Positions 44,058 to 46,591 of a stretch of 46,591 nt of DNA are shown here, piece by piece. Location of the stretch: NCBI RefSeq assembly GCF_001908205.1, contig NZ_LGHL01000018.1, positions 1 through 46,591 of the forward strand, given 5' to 3'. A model generated the notes under the pieces. That model was given only the letters and a program-made list of their open reading frames with translations, ran no database searches and was not told the origin of the DNA. Made by a program: the position numbers and the translations under genes. Positions within the stretch are counted from its first letter, which is position 1; the number at the start of each line of letters is the position of its first letter. This DNA comes from Bradyrhizobium sp. NAS80.1. Its GTDB lineage: Bacteria > Pseudomonadota > Alphaproteobacteria > Rhizobiales > Xanthobacteraceae.

Positions 44058-44852
44058 TCAGCGGGCGCGCGCGGCCGTTGTCGCAAACGTCTGCGGCTGC
44101 CCGAACGGATCGAAGCTCTGCTGCAACGGCTGAGGCGGCGGACGCCGGACGATGCGGCGGTGCTTCTTCGCGCGAGGCTTGGCCGCCTTGCTTTCGGGCT
44201 TGCTGCTCTCGGCCTTGTTGCTGTCAGCCTTCGTCTTCGCTGGCGGATCCTTCGAGGCCGTGGTCGCGGGATCGTTCAGCGCGGCCACCTTGTCCGAGGC
44301 CATATCGAGCGCCGAGGATGCCAGGGCCACGCTGGGATCAGCCGGCGCCGGCTCGCTGGCGGTCGAGGCCGCGGCAGACTTGGCCTCGGGGATCGATGCC
44401 GTGGTGTCGGCGGGGGTGAGCGTGTCGGTGGTGGAGGCTGGCCCTGCGGCGTCCGCCGTCGTCTCGCTCTTGGCCGGTTTCTCGGCCGGTTCGGCGGCCG
44501 GAGGTGCAACGACCTCAGGCTTGGCGTCGGCCTCGGCCGTTGCCGCGGCCACCTGCTCGGGCCCGCTCACCGGCAATCCGATGGTCGGAATCAGGTCGCG
44601 CACCGATGGCTCAGGCTGGGAGGCTACAGGCTCGGACGCCATCTCCGGCTCGGCGCGGAGGGCCGCGAGCACCGGCTGGGCCGGTTCGGGAGCCTGCGCA
44701 AACACCTGCTCCTGCGGGCCGTTCCGCCAGGAGGGGTTGCTGACATACTGCTGATGGGTCGCCCGCAGCAGCGCGGCGGCCCCTAAGCCTAACACCAGGA
44801 TGGAGGTTGACAGCAGGATCGCGACAAGCAGGAAGCGAAAGCCGGGAAGCAT
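44058..44852 (-). CDS. Single-span membrane protein, Pro/Ala-rich, unknown function
   Basis: One transmembrane helix (FRFLLVAILLSTSILVLGLG) near the N-terminus, then a long low-complexity stretch rich in Ala, Pro, Glu, Ser and Thr, and a basic tail (SKAAKPRAKKHRRIVRRPPP) before QSFDPFGQPQTFATTAARAR. Most of the protein is probably disordered, anchored in the inner membrane. The start is uncertain: ATG at 44852 places the helix close to the N-terminus; a GTG at 44945 would add 31 residues, and neither has a clear ribosome site. No family recognised. Convergent with sseA, divergent from the transpeptidase gene. Confidence 0.7.
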   Translation of the reverse strand: MLPGFRFLLVAILLSTSILVLGLGAAALLRATHQQYVSNPSWRNGPQEQVFAQAPEPAQPVLAALRAEPEMASEPVASQPEPSVRDLIPTIGLPVSGPEQVAAATAEADAKPEVVAPPAAEPAEKPAKSETTADAAGPASTTDTLTPADTTASIPEAKSAAASTASEPAPADPSVALASSALDMASDKVAALNDPATTASKDPPAKTKADSNKAESSKPESKAAKPRAKKHRRIVRRPPPQPLQQSFDPFGQPQTFATTAARAR

Positions 44853-45212
44853 CGAGGGATTGCGAATTTCCGCCCCGGCGGCGTGGTGGCCAGGGCCCAA
44901 GAGCCATCTGAACGCGGTGACGGTACTGATCGCCGCCTTCGCCACGCGGGATGCTCAAAGCGGTGACGAATCGGGCTGATTCGACCTTATCGCAACGCTT
45001 CGGCGCCGTTCCCCTAAATTCGCGGCCGAAGACACCGGCGATCTGGGCCCTGATGCGATTTCCGAGCCCTGATGCAACGGAGCAACTATGTGCGTTTGCA
45101 TCACAATTCGCCGAATCCGGCGCAAATGAACCGGTTATGTCTTGAATGTGCCGCTATCTTCGGTCATTTGGCCGTTAACGGTCCGCTCGGGCCCGGGGAC
45201 TATACAAGAGCG

Positions 45213-46430
45213 ATGATGATCAAACATTTTCTGACGATATGCGCTGCCGCAACAGTCGCTGCGGCGGGAACCTCGCTCGCACATGCGCAAAGCTATCCGG
45301 TCCAGCAGGCGCCGGGCTATGGCGCCCCGGCCGAATACCGCCCGGGCGACCGCATGCCGAATTTCGACTCGCTGGAAGATGACGACGACGCGATGCCGCA
45401 TAGCTCCGCGGCGTTGCCGCCGCCCGGCCCTAGCGGCCCGGTGATGTCGCCGGACGATCCACGCTACGGCCGCCCGGCCGGCGCGCCGGTCTATTCGGCC
45501 GCCCCGCCGCAGGGACCGGTGATGTCGCCGGATGATCCCCGTTATGGCCGTCCGGCTGGTCCGCCAGTCTATTCCGCCGCGCCGCCGCAGGGCCCCGTGA
45601 TGTCGCCGGACGATCCGCGCTACGGCCGCCCCGCCGGCCCGCCGCCGGTGATCTATGCCGACCGTCCGGCGCAGGCCCCCGCCAATGACGGCCTGCGTCC
45701 GCCGGAGGCGGTCGGTGGTCCCGCCGCGACCGGAACGGTCCAGGCTGGCCAGGCTCCCGTCGGCGCCGACGGCCGGCCGATGACGATCGCTTCGCTGCCG
45801 CCCGAGGAGCAGCCCGATGCTGCGCCGGCGCAGCTGCCGCCGAACCTGCGTCGCCAGGAGGTCGCGTTCCAGACCAAGGAGCCGGCCGGCACGCTCGTGG
45901 TCGATACCCCGAACACCTACCTCTATTACGTTCTCGGCAACGGCCGTGCGATCCGCTACGGCGTCCGTGTCGGTCGCGACGGCTTTACCTGGACCGGCGT
46001 GCAGAAGATCACCCGCAAGGCCGAGTGGCCGGATTGGCATCCGCCGACCGAGATGATCGAGCGTCAGCCCTATCTGCCGCGCTTCATGGCCGGCGGTCCC
46101 GGTAATCCGCTCGGCGCCCGCGCGATGTATCTCGGCTCGACCGTCTACCGCATCCACGGCACCAACCAGCCCTCGACGATCGGCAAGTTCGTGTCGTCGG
46201 GCTGCATCGGCATGCTGAACGAGGACGTCTCCGACCTGTTCGAGCGCGTCAAGGTCGGCACGCGCGTGGTGGTGATGCCCGGTGGTCCGCCGCCGGGAAC
46301 GGCAACCGCGTCCGCTGCACCGACCACCGGTGCTGCAGCGCCGGCTCCGATGGCCGCGCAGGCCGGTCCGGTCCCGGGCACGCAGCCGACGGTGGTGCCG
46401 CCGCTGCCCGCGCCGGTCACCGTGCGCTAA
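45213..46430 (+). CDS. L,D-transpeptidase (YkuD domain), exported, with N-terminal repeats
   Basis: Envelope enzyme of 405 residues that cross-links peptidoglycan or attaches protein to it. A signal peptide (LTICAAATVAAAGTSLAHAQ) is followed by a Pro/Gly-rich linker with three tandem copies of a 26-residue unit (GPVMSPDDPRYGRPAG and a tail), then the catalytic domain (GTLVVDTPNTYLYYVLGNGR onward). The active site is YRIHGTNQPSTIGKFVSSGC with His315 and Cys331, then IGMLNEDVSDLFERVKVGTR, the canonical YkuD motif. The ATG at 45213 sets the signal peptide at the N-terminus. The C-terminal tail is Pro/Ala-rich. Confidence 0.94.
   Translation: MMIKHFLTICAAATVAAAGTSLAHAQSYPVQQAPGYGAPAEYRPGDRMPNFDSLEDDDDAMPHSSAALPPPGPSGPVMSPDDPRYGRPAGAPVYSAAPPQGPVMSPDDPRYGRPAGPPVYSAAPPQGPVMSPDDPRYGRPAGPPPVIYADRPAQAPANDGLRPPEAVGGPAATGTVQAGQAPVGADGRPMTIASLPPEEQPDAAPAQLPPNLRRQEVAFQTKEPAGTLVVDTPNTYLYYVLGNGRAIRYGVRVGRDGFTWTGVQKITRKAEWPDWHPPTEMIERQPYLPRFMAGGPGNPLGARAMYLGSTVYRIHGTNQPSTIGKFVSSGCIGMLNEDVSDLFERVKVGTRVVVMPGGPPPGTATASAAPTTGAAAPAPMAAQAGPVPGTQPTVVPPLPAPVTVR
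45435..45650 (+). repeat. Tandem 78-bp repeat inside the transpeptidase gene
   Basis: Copies start at 45435, 45513 and 45591, each coding for GPVMSPDDPRYGRPAG followed by a short variable part (APVYSAAPPQ, PPVYSAAPPQ, PPPVIYADRP). The period is exact and the copies differ mostly at third codon positions, so the repeat is old enough to have drifted but is kept in protein. It lies in the linker between signal peptide and catalytic domain. Confidence 0.9.
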
Positions 46431-46453
46431 GCGCTGCGAGACAATTCAGATTG

Positions 46454-46480
46454 AAGGGCGTGCCGTCGGCACGCCCTTTT
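46454..46480 (+). terminator. Rho-independent terminator of the transpeptidase gene
   Basis: GGGCGTGCC (46456-46464) and GGCACGCCC (46468-46476) form a perfect stem around GTC, extended by AA/TT, and TTTT follows at 46477-46480. It begins 24 bp after the stop codon. The candidate intron starts five bases after the T-run. Confidence 0.9.
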
Positions 46481-46484
46481 CGTT

Positions 46485-46591
46485 GTGTGCCGAGTATGAG
46501 CGACAGCTTGGAGGTGGAAGTCCTCTATCCAGCCTGATGGCGGTGAAGGATTAGCGAAGCGCAAGGGCGTCATCGCGAGGTGGGGTCTGAA
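46485..46591 (+). mobile_element. 5' end of a group II intron, probably class C (partial)
   Basis: From 46485 the sequence starts GTGTGCC, matching the bacterial group II intron 5' consensus GUGYG. It continues with segments I recall from domain I of group IIC introns: GAGGTGGAAGTCCTC (about 46511), GGTGAAGGATTAGCGAAGCG (about 46543) and CGCGAGGTGGGGTCTGAA at the window edge. Class C introns are known to insert directly after the stem of rho-independent terminators, exactly the context here (terminator 46454-46480). The reverse transcriptase gene and the 3' end would lie outside the window. I cannot run a covariance model, so this rests on memory plus context. Confidence 0.7.

Noticed and set aside
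45421..45660. CRISPR-like repeat array
   Set aside because: The 78-bp units are in frame, code for a protein repeat and have no spacers.

Overview
The window is GC-rich chromosomal DNA from an alphaproteobacterium, most likely Bradyrhizobium or a close relative. This is an inference from protein style (polyhydroxyalkanoate depolymerase, malonyl-CoA decarboxylase, RND pump, many solute-binding proteins) and from several families of dispersed palindromic intergenic repeats that I recall as typical of Bradyrhizobium. No rRNA, tRNA or CRISPR array was seen.

Layout. 1-170: 5' end of an IS110-family element running off the left edge, with a structured non-coding leader (possible bridge RNA), next to a REP-like hairpin. 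222-3720: malonyl-CoA decarboxylase, an AraC regulator and a divergent MFS transporter. 3721-4286: repeats. 4287-6552: cation/proton antiporter with C-terminal stress-protein domains, frameshifted in a run of six C. 6549-10914: two-gene RND efflux operon. 11150-14625: solo amino-acid-type binding protein, a broken beta-propeller gene and two exported alpha/beta hydrolases. 15120-20563: exported unknown protein, lone TadG-like pilus protein, cupin, hybrid histidine kinase. 20704-29286: XRE-cupin regulator divergent from a six-gene operon (complete oligopeptide-type ABC importer, FAD amine oxidase, hydroxyacid dehydrogenase), which reads as one import-and-catabolism unit. 29308-38211: frameshifted phaZ, GST, small proteins, enolase-superfamily enzyme, AraC-GyrI regulator, SMP-30 lactonase, GNAT and GMC oxidoreductase.

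38220-39006 is a REP/RAYT unit: a single-domain tyrosine (HUH) transposase between two copies of an 86-87 bp palindrome, one of which supplies its stop codon. It is followed by about 650 bp of hairpin-rich non-coding DNA and a pair of inverted REP-like hairpins. 39845-42329 holds a MoxR ATPase and a CoxE-like VWA protein, normally partners, here separated by a GlsB-type membrane protein gene. 42460-43879 holds two rhodanese-type sulfurtransferases, each preceded by the same repeat. 44058-46430 holds a Pro/Ala-rich membrane protein and an exported L,D-transpeptidase with tandem repeats. The window ends in what looks like the 5' end of a group IIC intron placed directly behind the transpeptidase terminator.

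Most unusual: the IS110 leader RNA candidate, the RAYT with flanking palindromes, the intron behind a terminator, the hairpin-rich block at 39007-39660, two frameshifts that both add one base to a C/G run, and the regulator-transporter-oxidase-reductase module.
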